The notes under the pieces were generated by a model. That model did not search any database. It saw nothing but the letters and a program-made list of their open reading frames with translations, and was not told where the DNA came from. Positions 32,927 to 44,155 of a stretch of 64,000 nt of DNA are shown piece by piece (the first letter of the stretch is position 1; each line of letters begins with the position of its first letter). The DNA is from Chiua virens (taxonomy: Eukaryota > Basidiomycota > Agaricomycetes > Boletales > Boletaceae), in contig JAHNUO010000018.1 in NCBI GenBank assembly GCA_019787685.1, forward strand, positions 186,001-250,000, read 5' to 3'. The position numbers were made by a program, and so were the translations under genes.

Positions 32927-33320
32927 TGATACATAGTCTAGGTGGTCTGGAAAGAGGGTGGAAGTGAAGGTGAAAGAGAGACACGACCTGTTTATTTAGA
33001 CGTGTCGACGCGTTTTGGGAATCAACGATCAGTTAATATGCCTCAATTTGGAAAAGATATGAGGTGTTCACAAAGTCGAGATTGCAGGATAAGAAGAACA
33101 TTTTATTGAAAAGTAAATACATGGATTGATGTATCATACATGGTTTTGGGTCCCTTTTATAAGAGAAGAAGAGGCAGAAATGTGTTCTGCGGGCGCTAGA
33201 CACAAACTCGCTGAAATTGCTGCAATAACCTCGTGATTACTCGAAAAGGCAAAAATCAAGGACCCCAGGCACTCACAAGCGTAGGGACATAACGGGAGTG
33301 GGTGTTCGGAAGTCGCCGAA

Positions 33321-33342
33321 CGCACGCCTCTTGTGTGACCCC
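33321..33342. repeat. right terminal inverted repeat with target duplication
   Basis: CGCACGCCTCTT (33321-33332) is the exact complement of the left repeat. Two bases (GT) separate it from GTGACCCC (33335-33342), so either the right end includes GT or the duplication is offset by two. Confidence 0.6.
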
Positions 33343-34397
33343 CGTGACAAGAGTGGGATGACTACCCCGCCCATGATGAAGCTGTATATTAACCTTTTAC
33401 ACGAACGAGTTTCTTTACTCTACCCCTAAACTTCTATTCCTGGCCAGTTTGGAAAGGCTGGGAGAGCTTTGAAAAATCATCATCGACCAACCATTTGCAT
33501 TAACGTTCATCGACTCTCGTTCCCACCGTGAAACGTACATACATATGTCGGTTTGATTCAATCAGTGCTCTGAACCGACCATGCTCGAACATGATTAAGT
33601 GAGGCGGTTGCCGGCCGCCGGACATGGTTGGACGAAGTCGGTCGGGTCCGGTGGTCCGGGTGAGAGAAAGGGTTAGAAGTTGGGGGCTTGTGGGGCTTGA
33701 GAGCTAGGTGTTTGATGACCGTTGGGCTGTTTGGAGTCGGGCCCGGGATACTTGAAGAATAGCTTCGTCTTCGCCGAGGAAAATTCGGGGTCCCAATGGG
33801 GGTGCCACGTGGTACGAAGGGTGTCGATGCCACAGTCTGGCAAGCAGGACCTTCATGTTGTCATTTGAGTACAAACTATGGTACAAACTGAACGATGTAC
33901 CTGCAGTTATTGAAGCGGTGTCTGTACGTACTACTAACCCTCCGGACAACCCGCCAATACATTACCAGGAGGCTACTATTCATATTGTGAGGCCATCACG
34001 AGAGCTAATGATGGTCACCAGAGAGAGAAAACCGAATCATTGAGCCCACCCTGAGCCATTGAAGAGAAGGGGCTTCAGGTTATCGTTGGCACGCAGATCC
34101 CTGAGTCTTATCATGTACGGACTACCCACTGGCGGGGGTGGCGAACCGACGGGCAACAGATCAACGTTTGAAGATCGGTGGGGCATCATGATGACGCGTG
34201 AAGAGTTGATCAGTATAGGGAGTTCGTCATCGATAACAAAGTTGAATAAACCCTATTTGTAGTAGCAAACGTTATTGGAATTTTCGAGCAACTTGCCAAG
34301 TGATCGGTATCAGGCAACACACTTGTTATACAATCAACGAAAAAAAAAACCAAAACTACAGCATAGTCAAACAAAGCAGCCCAAGACACCCCATCGT
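33343..34397. other. gene-poor stretch right of the DNA transposon
   Basis: About 1 kb. A proline/serine-rich minus-strand frame (33558-33833) has no recognisable product. No RNA gene or repeat of note was seen; it probably includes the 3' flank of the following minus-strand gene. Confidence 0.3.
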
Positions 34398-36059
34398 TTA
34401 CACGTCCAACGACGCCCTTGCATTACTTGTATGCACCATCGACGCCCCTCTGGTTTCCCCACCCGTCCAATGCACCACCCCCGACATCTCGTTCCTCGAC
34501 GTCACCGTTTGCCTCACCACGCGCCGTCTCCCCGCCCCCGACGGATCCACTGGACGCGTGTCCCTTACGACAGGCCGACTGTTCGACGTCGACACCTCGT
34601 ACGTGCCTTCAAACGCCGGATGCATCACGACAGACGCAGGTGCGTTGGACGTCCGCGCGTCCGAACGGAGACGCACCCGAAGCGGGGCATCGTCGTACTG
34701 CAGCGAAATCGCCCCGTTGCTCGTGCGCGCGGAGACAACAAAATTGCCGTCCGTGCCCGAATCGGTGATGAGCGAGGCCGAGGAAGTGATCGCGCTGACC
34801 ACGTCAGTGTCGGAACGGTGGTAGTGTAGGGGTACTCACCCATTGCTCGTGCGCATCTCGAATTGGGTGGGGTTATTTGTGGCGGAAAGGAGTGAGGCGG
34901 TTGCTTGGATGCGTGCATTGGACGTGTGCAAGATGAGCGTGTCAGTCGCGTTGAAATGGCCTACGATGGCGCCATTGCTGGATGTCAATGTTCCTCTCAT
35001 GGCCGTGATGGACTATGGGAAAAAATAAAAATAGCTGAGTACCTGTGTGACCAATGAGATTGCGATGATTAGGACGCACGTCAGCATGAATCGGTGCGTT
35101 GGAGGTATTGAGATCGATCTTATCAAACGACACCGAGCGCCACAACGAGCCAAACTCGTGTGCAAAATTGCTTGTGTGTGTAGTAAACGTGTTGATGTGG
35201 AGCGGCGTCTCCGCAGACGGGGCGGCCGGAAGCGTGAGGACGACGTCAAAGTACAGACGATCGCGCGTCGACAAAGACCATCCTTCTGACGGGGTCTGCA
35301 AAGCACCATCGATCGACCAGATGAGTCAGGGATGATCGACGATGGAGGTAACACGCACAAAAATCCCAACCCCGTTCTTATTACCACTCTTGTACAGCCG
35401 ACACACAGTCGCCCTTCCCAATGCCTGTCGATCATGATATGCCACCTTGACGTCGACCTTGACATTGTCACGATCGGCGGCCGATGTGGTCTGCGCTTGC
35501 TTCACGTGAACGCGGCCGGTCTGGTATGACCCCCGTGAGAGGAAATAGAGTTCCTCTGAGCCGACGGGTAGGACGAACGAGGCCTCGGCGCTTTCGGGGT
35601 AAGATGGGGCCCAGGGGGCATGACGGTGATAGGTCGTCCAGTTGAGGTTGTTGATCGCTTGGAGGACGCGGCCGTCTTCAGGTCTGGGCGTGCCAGCGTC
35701 GTCTCGGTGCTGTGCGTATCCATCACACGATGACCATGGGACTGAAAAGAGAACACACTTACACCAGAATGCCGACTTGCCATGCGGACGGTCGTATGCG
35801 CCAAGGAGAGAAGAAAGAGGTATAAGAGGAGTGCGGTGGCAAATGCCTTCCAGAACCGCTTGGCGGTGGATTCACGGTGAGTTAGCCCAGTATGCGCAGC
35901 AACGACAGCAACCGCGGGCGCAACCGTGTGATGATTCGGATATGACGGAGGCGGTGGAGAGTGCAGGAGTGGCGTACTAGTATGATATGAAGGGTTCAAT
36001 TGGACGATGTTGTTGTTCTGAGATGGAATTGGTTGTTTGGCATCTTCAATGATGAGCAT
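34398..36059 (-). CDS. single-pass membrane protein with TSN-rich beta-repeat ectodomain
   Basis: ATG at 36059 (MLIIEDAKQPIPSQ). A proline-rich N-terminal tail is followed near 35830 by a transmembrane helix (FWKAFATALLLYLFLLSLA). The region after it includes INNLNWTTYHRHAPWAP and SYPESAEASFVLPVG. An intron at about 35295-35356 (GTGCGT donor, CTGAC branch-like site, TTTGCAG acceptor) removes an apparent TGA and gives VGIFTPSEGW. Then come repeats built around TSN (LNTSNAPIHADV, TLTSSNGAI, LHTSNARIQ, ARTSNGAISL, DARTSNAPASV, VSTSNSRP), probably a beta-solenoid. At least two further introns lie near 35000 and 34810. It resembles Agaricomycete proteins annotated with a DUF7330-like domain; that naming is from memory. 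The ectodomain probably faces the cell surface. Confidence 0.6.
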
Positions 36060-37627
36060 CGCTATCACACATTCACCTTCAAGTTCACTCGAATAAATCC
36101 CAACTGCGCCGCAGTCCTCGCCTAATACCTTATACGATTGTGACTCGACCAACTGGGCGCTCTCTCACTTTCCACATGATCACACTCTCCCGCCCCGGAA
36201 GCGAGGCTCGCACGTTGTCGCCGAATCGCAACAGCCAGCTTTTTTGGGTGGCATGGTCTTGGACTTGACGTGAGAAGGATGTCGAAGTGGAGCTGGGTCG
36301 AGTTGAACACGACGGTGCTGGGGAGGGCAATGTATTGGATGTGCGACTCGAGATTGATGAAGCGACGGTGGATGATAGAAAGGCGCATTGGGCACGCACG
36401 GCGGGTGGCCCGCCTGGAATAACCTCGCGATGGGTCGCTGAAGAGGACAAGTCGACAAAACTTATCCGGCGCACAAGAATGACGTTGATGGGTACTCCCT
36501 CTCTCCGCTTTCCGCTTTCGCCTCCATCGGTACAGTATAGTCCACCACTAATACAGTTATTACCACAAGGACATGGATACTGGTATGCTCAGCCCACTGC
36601 CAGTGGTGAACTGGCGTGTTTGGTTGGATCTTTGCGCATTTCCTTGTCATGATTGTTGGATCAGTTCATGCCTTGCGACGTTGATCGTCCTTTTTGATTC
36701 TTCGAATATATTCGTCTGAATCGTCCGTGATCTTTCAATAGGATGCTGGTGCGTTGTATGCTGTGTGCTTTCAGGTGCGCCTCCGTCCATGAACCGTGAT
36801 CTGAATCATGCCAGATCGCTCGCGCTTCCTTCATATGGCTTTCCTTCCCCTGTCACTGCTTCCAGGCGTCCATCCCAGTCCCCTTGGAAGCACACCAAGT
36901 CGTTGTTGGGTCGGACCGAGTATGGACTGAGTCATGACCGTAACAAAAGTCGGAAGATCATGGTTATGAATCTACGACGACAGCGACAGACTCGAATCTA
37001 CCCCCGCACATACCCATCTATGCGACCACGACGTCGCATTGTGTAAAGTACTACAACTCCCCGGAGATGATCAAGTAGACGTCGACAACATCGAGATCAA
37101 TGATGTGCACGCGGCTGCGGCTGTCACGACTGGTATGTCCTACCCGGTCAAATCCATTCTTTGCGTCGGCTTCTCCCTTCTGTGTCATCCACCTCGTCAG
37201 AGGTCTCGTCCTGGATCCTAAAAAGTGTTTCCCTCACTGAATGGGTCTTTCCGTCAAGGGTCCTTGTCGCAACTGCCCATTTCTTCCTCCAGTGAGGGAA
37301 TGTCTGCGAGCAAGGTCACGCTAGCTAGTTCGGTTGTCGTCCGGAAATGACCTCAGGGGCTCCTCGCCACCGACGAGTCCCGGAAGTGCAAAGGTTCTCA
37401 GGGGTTTGGAGAGTGTGTCAACCTCGTCTCGCTGTTCTCGTCTTACTCGCTTCCCCTGTCACCGACTAAAAGAAAGATGGGGTCAAGACTTGCGGCAGCC
37501 GGATGGAATGGTGAGAAGACAATGTTAGTCCTAGGAGAAAGTCTCACATCGTCAGGTTCCTCCAATTCGCCATTCACATGCATTTGCCAAGGCTGGTCGT
37601 CGCCTGGTTCAAACCGCGGCGCCGAGT
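36060..37627. other. gene-poor stretch upstream of the TSN-repeat gene
   Basis: Includes the probable promoter of the 34398-36059 gene and a segment near 36150-36190 (minus strand, encoding ESVIMWKVRER) repeated near 39610-39655. The other frames are short and unsupported. Confidence 0.3.
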
Positions 37628-37839
37628 CTACGTCATCTCAAGTTCGAGATCAGGCTTCCTCTCCGCCTGCGTTTTGGTCTGCGTTTCTTGTTCGCCATCT
37701 CCTCCGAATGGGGCGTCGTCTGAAGGGCCTGCAAATCTGACGACGTTGTTGCCCGCGTTCCTGGGGACGGCAAATGTGAAGCGGAAAAAGATATCGAGGA
37801 CGAGGGTGATTGTGAACCAGTTTTGGTTTGGCAGGCCAG
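37628..37839 (-). pseudogene. possible last exon of a membrane protein gene
   Basis: After a good acceptor (TTTTTCCATTAG) the minus strand reads AGLPNQNWFTITLVLD, then IFFRFTFAVPRNAGN, then an acidic/lysine tail ending KPDLELEMT and TAG (37630-37628). It looks coding: one hydrophobic segment and a charged tail. I could not connect a convincing upstream exon, so it may be a gene fragment. No family assigned. Confidence 0.3.
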
Positions 37840-37989
37840 CTAATGGAAAAATGGAGAGCGCGGTCAGCAAGGGGTCGTCTGGATCAGATCATGTGCGCGA
37901 TGGAAACCACTGGATGTACAAGGGGTGGGGTCGGACCAGGCAGAGACTCAGGAGGGTCAAGCAACGAGTGAGTGTAAAGTATTTCTGAC

Positions 37990-39392
37990 ATGGCTTCGTC
38001 CGCGTCGAACAATGAAGGGACATCGGGCTTGGACACGCATGTTCAAGGGGTATTTCAAGAAGTGAGACGACGAACTCTTCATATTTTCCCAATGTGCCGA
38101 ACGGCGGTGTCGCCAACACGCGCATTACCATCCACACCGCCCACTCTTGTGCCAACCCCGGCGATTATCGCTGTCTCGCCCCACCTGCCTCCAATGTACG
38201 TGCCTTTCACGCAGTACCGATCTGGACCGCCGCCGCATGAAGGACCACAAGGACAAGGGACGTGGGTATCGATTTACTCTGATTCTCTGCACAGACTATG
38301 TGCATGGGGTGGTTTCAAGACACTTCATTTCTGCTAATATATAGTAGCACATGCAAACACATTCTAGCCTAGTTCTGTTTTGTTCAAAATGCAGTCACTG
38401 TTTCACTTGGGGATGTTTATAGCAAAGATTATCTCCAACAATGTTCATAATGATGACAAGGGCAGATGCTAGCTGACAGATAAGATTCTGCCAGTGAGAA
38501 ATCATAGCCATAATGAGCTGTTTCATTGTCTCTTTATCCTCAAATGGAATAAGCTCAGAGAAAGCCGCGTCGTGATAGGGATGATCGTCATCCGAGAACA
38601 GAATCACAATCGAGTCGATTGAGAGTCGAGAGATCATCGCCTCTGGCGGCGCGGACAGCGAAACCTGAAAGGTAGCCTCTTTGCCCACTCAGGTTTCCAA
38701 ACACCGCCGAGGTGTTCACTATAAAAAGCTTGTCAACTATCACAGTAGCACATACAAACGGGTCGATGATTATAATGTCCTCTGCGGAAAATGGAACAGA
38801 GCTCTCATCATTGAGTGGCGTGCTCGTACACGTTGACACATCTTACCTTGAGAAGGTCGTCTTCTGCTTGTCAATGTCGCCTATCGTGGGGGAAGATCAG
38901 TAGGCGACATAAACTCATCTGCCAATGTACCATCTCTAGTGGACGAACCACGGGATTCCATTTTTCCCATCTGTATGTCTTTGCAATCTGTTCAAAGAAC
39001 TTGACGCATCCCTGAAATTGATGGTATCCACGAACATCTTGGCTTCCATCGCTCTGTTCGAGAGGGAGTAGGGAATGATCATGAGCATTGTACGTGCGTG
39101 ACAAGATCTAGACAATGCTTGACCTCCACTTCATCGTCGCCTCTGAATTGTGGGACGATATCGATTACGCTGTCGACGGACGCGTTTTCGAGTTGTCGAC
39201 AGTAGATTCGTACAAGACGTCTTCAAGTTGGAAACAAGCGAGTGTATGTAACGCGCTTAGGTAAGCAGTGGCTGTACTTATGAAGCCCAATGAAAGACGC
39301 TGCGTTCACTTCTTGTGCTGAGCAATCTCCGTTTCAGGTATACACGTTGGATGAAAAACGGTCCTGTTCAAGTTCAACACGACGACAACTCG
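37990..39392. other. gene-poor stretch
   Basis: No supported gene. Several short frames on both strands (for example minus 38588-38839) lack recognisable domains. Nothing structural was noticed. Confidence 0.25.
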
Positions 39393-39655
39393 TCATGTGG
39401 ACTGTCGTATGCACCGAGGAGAAAAGAGAGAGTGCGATGGTGGGTCCAGTATGACAGCAACTACGGGCGCAACCGTGTGATGATTCGGATATGACGGCGG
39501 CGGTGGAGGGTGCAGGAGAGTGGCGTATGATATGAAGGGTTCAACTGGACGGACCCGGCATCCTCAGTCTATTACAGATTCATCCTCGCTCATCCTGGGT
39601 GCTCTCTCGCGGACTCTGAATCTCACTTTCCACATGGTCACACTCTCCCGCCTCG
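39393..39655 (-). pseudogene. truncated duplicate of the TSN-repeat gene 5' end
   Basis: Matches the start and upstream part of the 34398-36059 gene: 39393-39545 resembles 35777-36000, and 39600-39655 resembles 36145-36195. The minus strand still reads VQLNPSYHT, then loses frame by small indels in the proline-rich part. Only the promoter/first-exon part is present. Confidence 0.55.
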
Positions 39656-41977
39656 GTACCTCCCTGCGATCGATACCTTGGTCTCCATCCACATCGTCCT
39701 CTGAATCTGATGCGCACGTCGGCCCCCGTGTGAACCTACCCCTTCCCCACACTCGTTTCACTTCTCAAACGATTTACTGGAAGGGTTCGAACGCGCACTG
39801 CGATAGGGATCCTCCCGCCGTCATGTCGATGTCGTTTTCCAGTTCTTCGCCAAGTTCCGGTCGCTGCGCGCGCACGCCGCAACGACGTCATCTGATAACC
39901 GATCAACACGCGCACGCACCTGTCTGGGAAGGACGACATTGATGGCATGATTCCAATTCCCCGCGCGCAGTCCTCGTGACGTCGTTGGCTTATGTACATC
40001 GCACACAACATACGCCCAACACGAGGCGCATCACGACAGCGCACGAAGGCGAAAATAGACACGGTTGGATGTCGTCATATGCACGTTATCGTAGGCTATC
40101 TCTATCTCCTCCGCTCTGCCCGCGCGAGACCAAGCGGGATGAGGGAATGACAATCACACTACGTGCGGGATGACATGAATCAACACACGATCTGTGATCG
40201 GGCTCATACTGGCATGTTTGGATGACGCACATTTCGATCGATGAAGCGGCGCTGTCATGAGCTCATAGGGTGTTTCGTTCTGTTCTTTGTTGCCACAGGG
40301 TCCGCTGGCCCCACACACAGTCATTGTAATCAGGTATGCTAATCGCTCGGGAATGAAACTCGCTCCACCGGGGAAAACATGTGCGTGTCTCGCTTGGTCG
40401 ACCCCAGAGGCCCCCCGCTCCCCGAGTTTGCTCGTCCAAAAGGCGGTGAGACTGATGTCACAACAGATCACAGATCGTCAGAAAATGAGATGACAACTCA
40501 ACACGCATTTCCAACACAACGTGCTGATGACCTCACCCTGACAGTTGAACATGAAAAAACCGAGCTTCATTTGACGCGCTCGTGTGCCTATGCAGATTCA
40601 GGGCCCCCTTTGGGTGAGCACACACTACACGCCGGGTGGCAAACAGCGGTATACAGTCGCACGTCCGCAGCGAGATGAAGATCACCTGCCAAGGCACGCC
40701 CGGTTCGGGCCGGGGTTCGAAATGAACACCTCGTGCACGCACAACATGCGGTGGAGTTTACCTGTCATGATCTGGACGCGTTTTGGCTGTCGAGAGAGGC
40801 GGTGCTGCGAGAAAATCAAGACGGTTGCCAGCACTGCACCGACGGGTGCTGGATGACGTCTGCGTAGATAAAGGTGCGATAGCGATGGATGGAGGCGTCC
40901 AGGAGAGGCGGGGCGTGGAATAAGCCTCGCTGTCGGTATCCACGAATCGGAAGGGCTCGGAGCACGCTATCACCCAAGCAAGAAAAAATAAAGCACACCT
41001 GTTGTCGTGCACGAGCCATTGCAAGGCGTTTCGGAAATAGCAAGGCTCCGAGGGGGAGGAAGAGAGATATGAAAAGGTGTGCCGGCAAGTCGAAAAAGAA
41101 CAGGCAGATAGGAGGTAAATACGCGGTTCTTTTTTGCCCAGGTGTTCGGCGGGCATCCGTGTGCACGACGAATGAGTGTGCAACACTTGTCGCGTCGAGA
41201 TAGAATAGAGGATGGGTAATGAAATGGGTGCGGCATCTGGAGTGGGAACGGGTTACGATAGAACATGGTACAGGGTGGCATCATTGAGACCCGCAAGGGG
41301 ATACTAGTAGCAGAGCGAGATATGAAATCACGTACGAGGGGGTGCACCATGGGTCGGATAGCAAAGGGCAGGCGGAACGGAGGAGTTCCCGAATATGCGG
41401 AGATTGTTTCAATGAAGTGGCTATTTTGAGTCGTCGTCGACGAGGAGTGGTATGTGAGTGGCTGTGCTGAATGAAAGCGTGCGTGATGCCTTGGCGTGGC
41501 TGCAGAGTCGGTCAAAGGCCGACAAACTCGCGCGTTGTCTCGCAAGGGCGGGAGAGTAATAGCGCCGGGATGGAGTGATGTCAGAATGATGGGCATGTGG
41601 ATTAGCGAGCTATCTATGACGAGCGCCGACACGAGGCAAGACCCCGAGTCGTGCTACGAAGAAAACACGCGGGGCGGTGTCGAATGAGTTGGGCGGGATA
41701 CACGTGTATTCCCGCGGGTGATGTATTTGAGCGAGACAATGGAAGGAATGTGTATGAGGTGCGTTAGCCATGAGGGGCGGGATGCAGGGGGTGATAGGGG
41801 TCTTATCACTGGGCGGATACCAAATTTGGACGAGAACTTGCCAGGCCTCGCCAACGTTGCATGTCATCCTCGCGGGGGGAGAAACGCCGGCCGAACTTGT
41901 ATCCGCTGGACATCCGCTGGGTTCTCATAACTTCTTATCAACCCATTCATTCTCGTCCAAAACAATACCCACTCCCA
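39656..41977. other. gene-poor stretch
   Basis: About 2.3 kb without a supported gene. The overlapping frames at 40758-41632 on the minus strand have no recognisable domain and compete with open frames on the other strand. The last 100 bp probably include the promoter and 5' UTR of the next gene. Confidence 0.3.
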
Positions 41978-44155
41978 ATGTCATCCCCACCCCCTACCAC
42001 CTCAGAACAGAACGGTCAGTCAAACGCTCAGCTCGCTACCCTTCTCTCCGTCAGCTACCGCGAGTCCGACTCTCTCCGCAAAGAGCTCGCCGCCACACGA
42101 AAACGCCTCGAAAAAGCAGAGCGTCTCATCGCCTCTTATTCCGCCGCAGCCGCCACCTCCAACCCGACCGTCACCGCCTCGCTCTCCGAAGCCGCACAGC
42201 GGGTCATCGCAGAGTGCGAGACACGTGCAGATCGCGCAGAACACGCCCGTGACGAGGCCGATGCCCGCAGACGCGTCCTCTCCGACTCTTGGGACGAGCT
42301 CAATCGCTATCTCCACCTCATCGAACTCCGCGCTGCCGACGCCAGAGCGGGCTTCTCCCGTCTCGTCGCCGACGGTGGCGGTCAGCTCGTCCTCGCACCC
42401 GTTCCCCTCCCCGGATACCCTCAGTCCGCCGTACCCCAGAGCCCCGCTATCATGCTCGTCCCCCCCTCCGTCCACCGCTCCCATCGCCATTCTTCTTCCC
42501 TCAACTCCTCACACGGATTGCCCCCCTTACCTCCACCTCCCCACCCGACTTCCTCCCGTGTAAGACCACGCTCGGGTAGCTTTGATGACCCTTCTTATCA
42601 GCTCGCTTCCGGTCAGCCCCCCTCAAAACGTTCTCGCAGCGAGCGCGACTACGACAGGGTATGTCTCCTATCCACTCTCGCTCCCGATCTCACTTAAATC
42701 CCAGTCCCATCAACGTGGCCGTCCCTCCGACCCCGACACCCTCCACCGTCCTCACCTCCCGTCCCCCCATCCCCCCCTCCAGTCAAATCTCGCCGCACCC
42801 CGCCATTCGAATGCCCACCCAAATTCGAGATCCTCTTCCCGCTCCTCCCAGCGCTCCCTCTCCATCGACGAAATGCTCCTCGAAGCATCCACCGACGACC
42901 CTCGTCCTCGCGGGGAACCCCAGTCCCCACGCTGCAGTCATTGCCCACCACCAACACCCAAACCACGCACCGACCCCAAACAGCCAGCGCTCCATCGTCG
43001 GCCACGTTTCCGGTTCCACCCCTGGCCCTCTCGAACACCCCGGCGAACAAAGAATGTACCAAACCCACATTTTTGCGCCACCCGTCACTGGCGCACCGAC
43101 GAAGAAGGGAAAACCTGGCTCCAATGCGGGTATCTGTACGTACTCGTTGATCCAACCTCGCCGCGTGGCGTTCATGTACTTGTAGTGACAAATGGAGCAG
43201 GCACTCTCCCTGCTCCACCCCTCACCACACCGACCGTGCCACCAACACCAACACCCGCCATCCCCCAATCAGTGACCGTCCCCGCCCCTCCTGCTGTTCC
43301 CCATTCCCACCCCCCTTATCCTGCCCAGAATGCACAGGGCCAGCGCATCTGTCGCCAGTGTGGCCTTGCTGGCCGTTACAAGGACGGTAAATGCGTCGAA
43401 AAATGGGGTCCCGGTCCCGAAGGCCCCGGCACAGTATGTGACCGGTGTCGAAAGAAGATGAAACGGGTCGAACGACGAGGCACGATAGAATCTCAGAACC
43501 AATCTCAGTCTCAGTCTCAGTCCCACATCGGCCAGCAGCCCAACCTGGGCAACTTGACACATACCCATTCCATGTCTCCGCATGGGAATCGCGTTACGAG
43601 GACAGATACGATGCCCGTGGCCGTAGGGATCGGATCGGGGGGAACGCAGCTCATCGGACATGCGACGCAGATGCCGTCGTTCATGTCCAAGGACAGACGT
43701 GATCGAGAGCGCATACCAACGTCATCGCTCGCACCTTCCCCTTCACACCCACCCCGATCAGGTGATTCTCAACGGGAACCACCTTCCCCACCCGCCATCG
43801 CCACGTTGCAGACGGACGATGACAAGCCCCATCGACGCGGAAGCACAGATAAGGGGCGAAGACCGATGAGTTCTGGTAAGATTCACTGACGTGCTTGCCC
43901 GATTGAGTTGATCTCGCGCGCCTTGCAGTTGCACCGCCGCTCATCAAACATCTTCCATCACCGAGCCACTCCCATTCCCATTCAAATTCCCGTCGTGGAT
44001 CAGACGAGTCCTCAGCAGATGCCGAGGGCGATCCAGATGCGGACGTCGATGCCGATGCCGATGCGGACGCGGACGCGGAACTCCTCGAGGCCGTCCACGC
44101 GGCAGAAAACAGGAGCACGAGTCTGAAAGCAGAGGACGCAGAGAACGAGGATTAA
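41978..44155 (+). CDS. GATA-like zinc-finger protein with N-terminal coiled coil
   Basis: Three exons (41978-42658, 42705-43875, 43929-44155) with clean GT/AG introns of 46 and 53 nt give 692 residues. ATG at 41978 (MSSPPPTTSEQNGQSNAQLA). Residues 20-130 are helical and charged (SLRKELAATRKRLEKAERLI), a likely coiled coil. A long proline/serine-rich stretch follows. Near 43350-43460 lies ICRQCGLAGRYKDGKC followed by VCDRCRKKMKRVE: two CxxC pairs joined by a basic, glycine-rich loop, like a GATA-type finger with a long loop. A polymorphic-looking QSQSQSQS run comes next (43499-43525), and the tail is acidic (DADADADADAE, then AEDAENED). Probably a nuclear DNA-binding regulator; the target is unknown. 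No lesion seen. Confidence 0.7.

Larger units (their letters stand above)
5397..33334 (-). mobile_element. DNA transposon with nested LTR retrotransposons
   Basis: The ends carry a 12-bp perfect inverted repeat (AAGAGGCGTGCG at 5397-5408 and its complement at 33321-33332). GTGACCCC lies directly left of the left repeat (5389-5396) and two bases right of the right repeat (33335-33342), a candidate 8-bp target duplication. Inside is one minus-strand gene, starting near 32926 and ending near 5605, broken by retrotransposons at 7107-21001 and 21317-29780. Removing each insert and one copy of its duplication leaves about 5,570 bp and a continuous reading frame across both junctions. The central region resembles P-element/THAP9-type DDE transposases, a superfamily that also makes 8-bp duplications. 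The assignment to that superfamily is inference; the nesting and frame restoration are read directly. Confidence 0.7.

Noticed and set aside
35326..35328. Apparent in-frame TGA in the TSN-repeat gene
   Set aside because: It lies in an intron (GTGCGT donor, CTGAC, TTTGCAG acceptor) whose removal joins VGIF to TPSEGW.
40758..41632. Overlapping minus-strand frames of 116-220 codons
   Set aside because: Low-complexity serine/proline-rich translation, no domain, and both strands are open; no support as a gene.
42694..43268. Minus-strand open frames across the GATA-like gene
   Set aside because: Shadows of a well-supported plus-strand exon with clean splice sites and two CxxC pairs.
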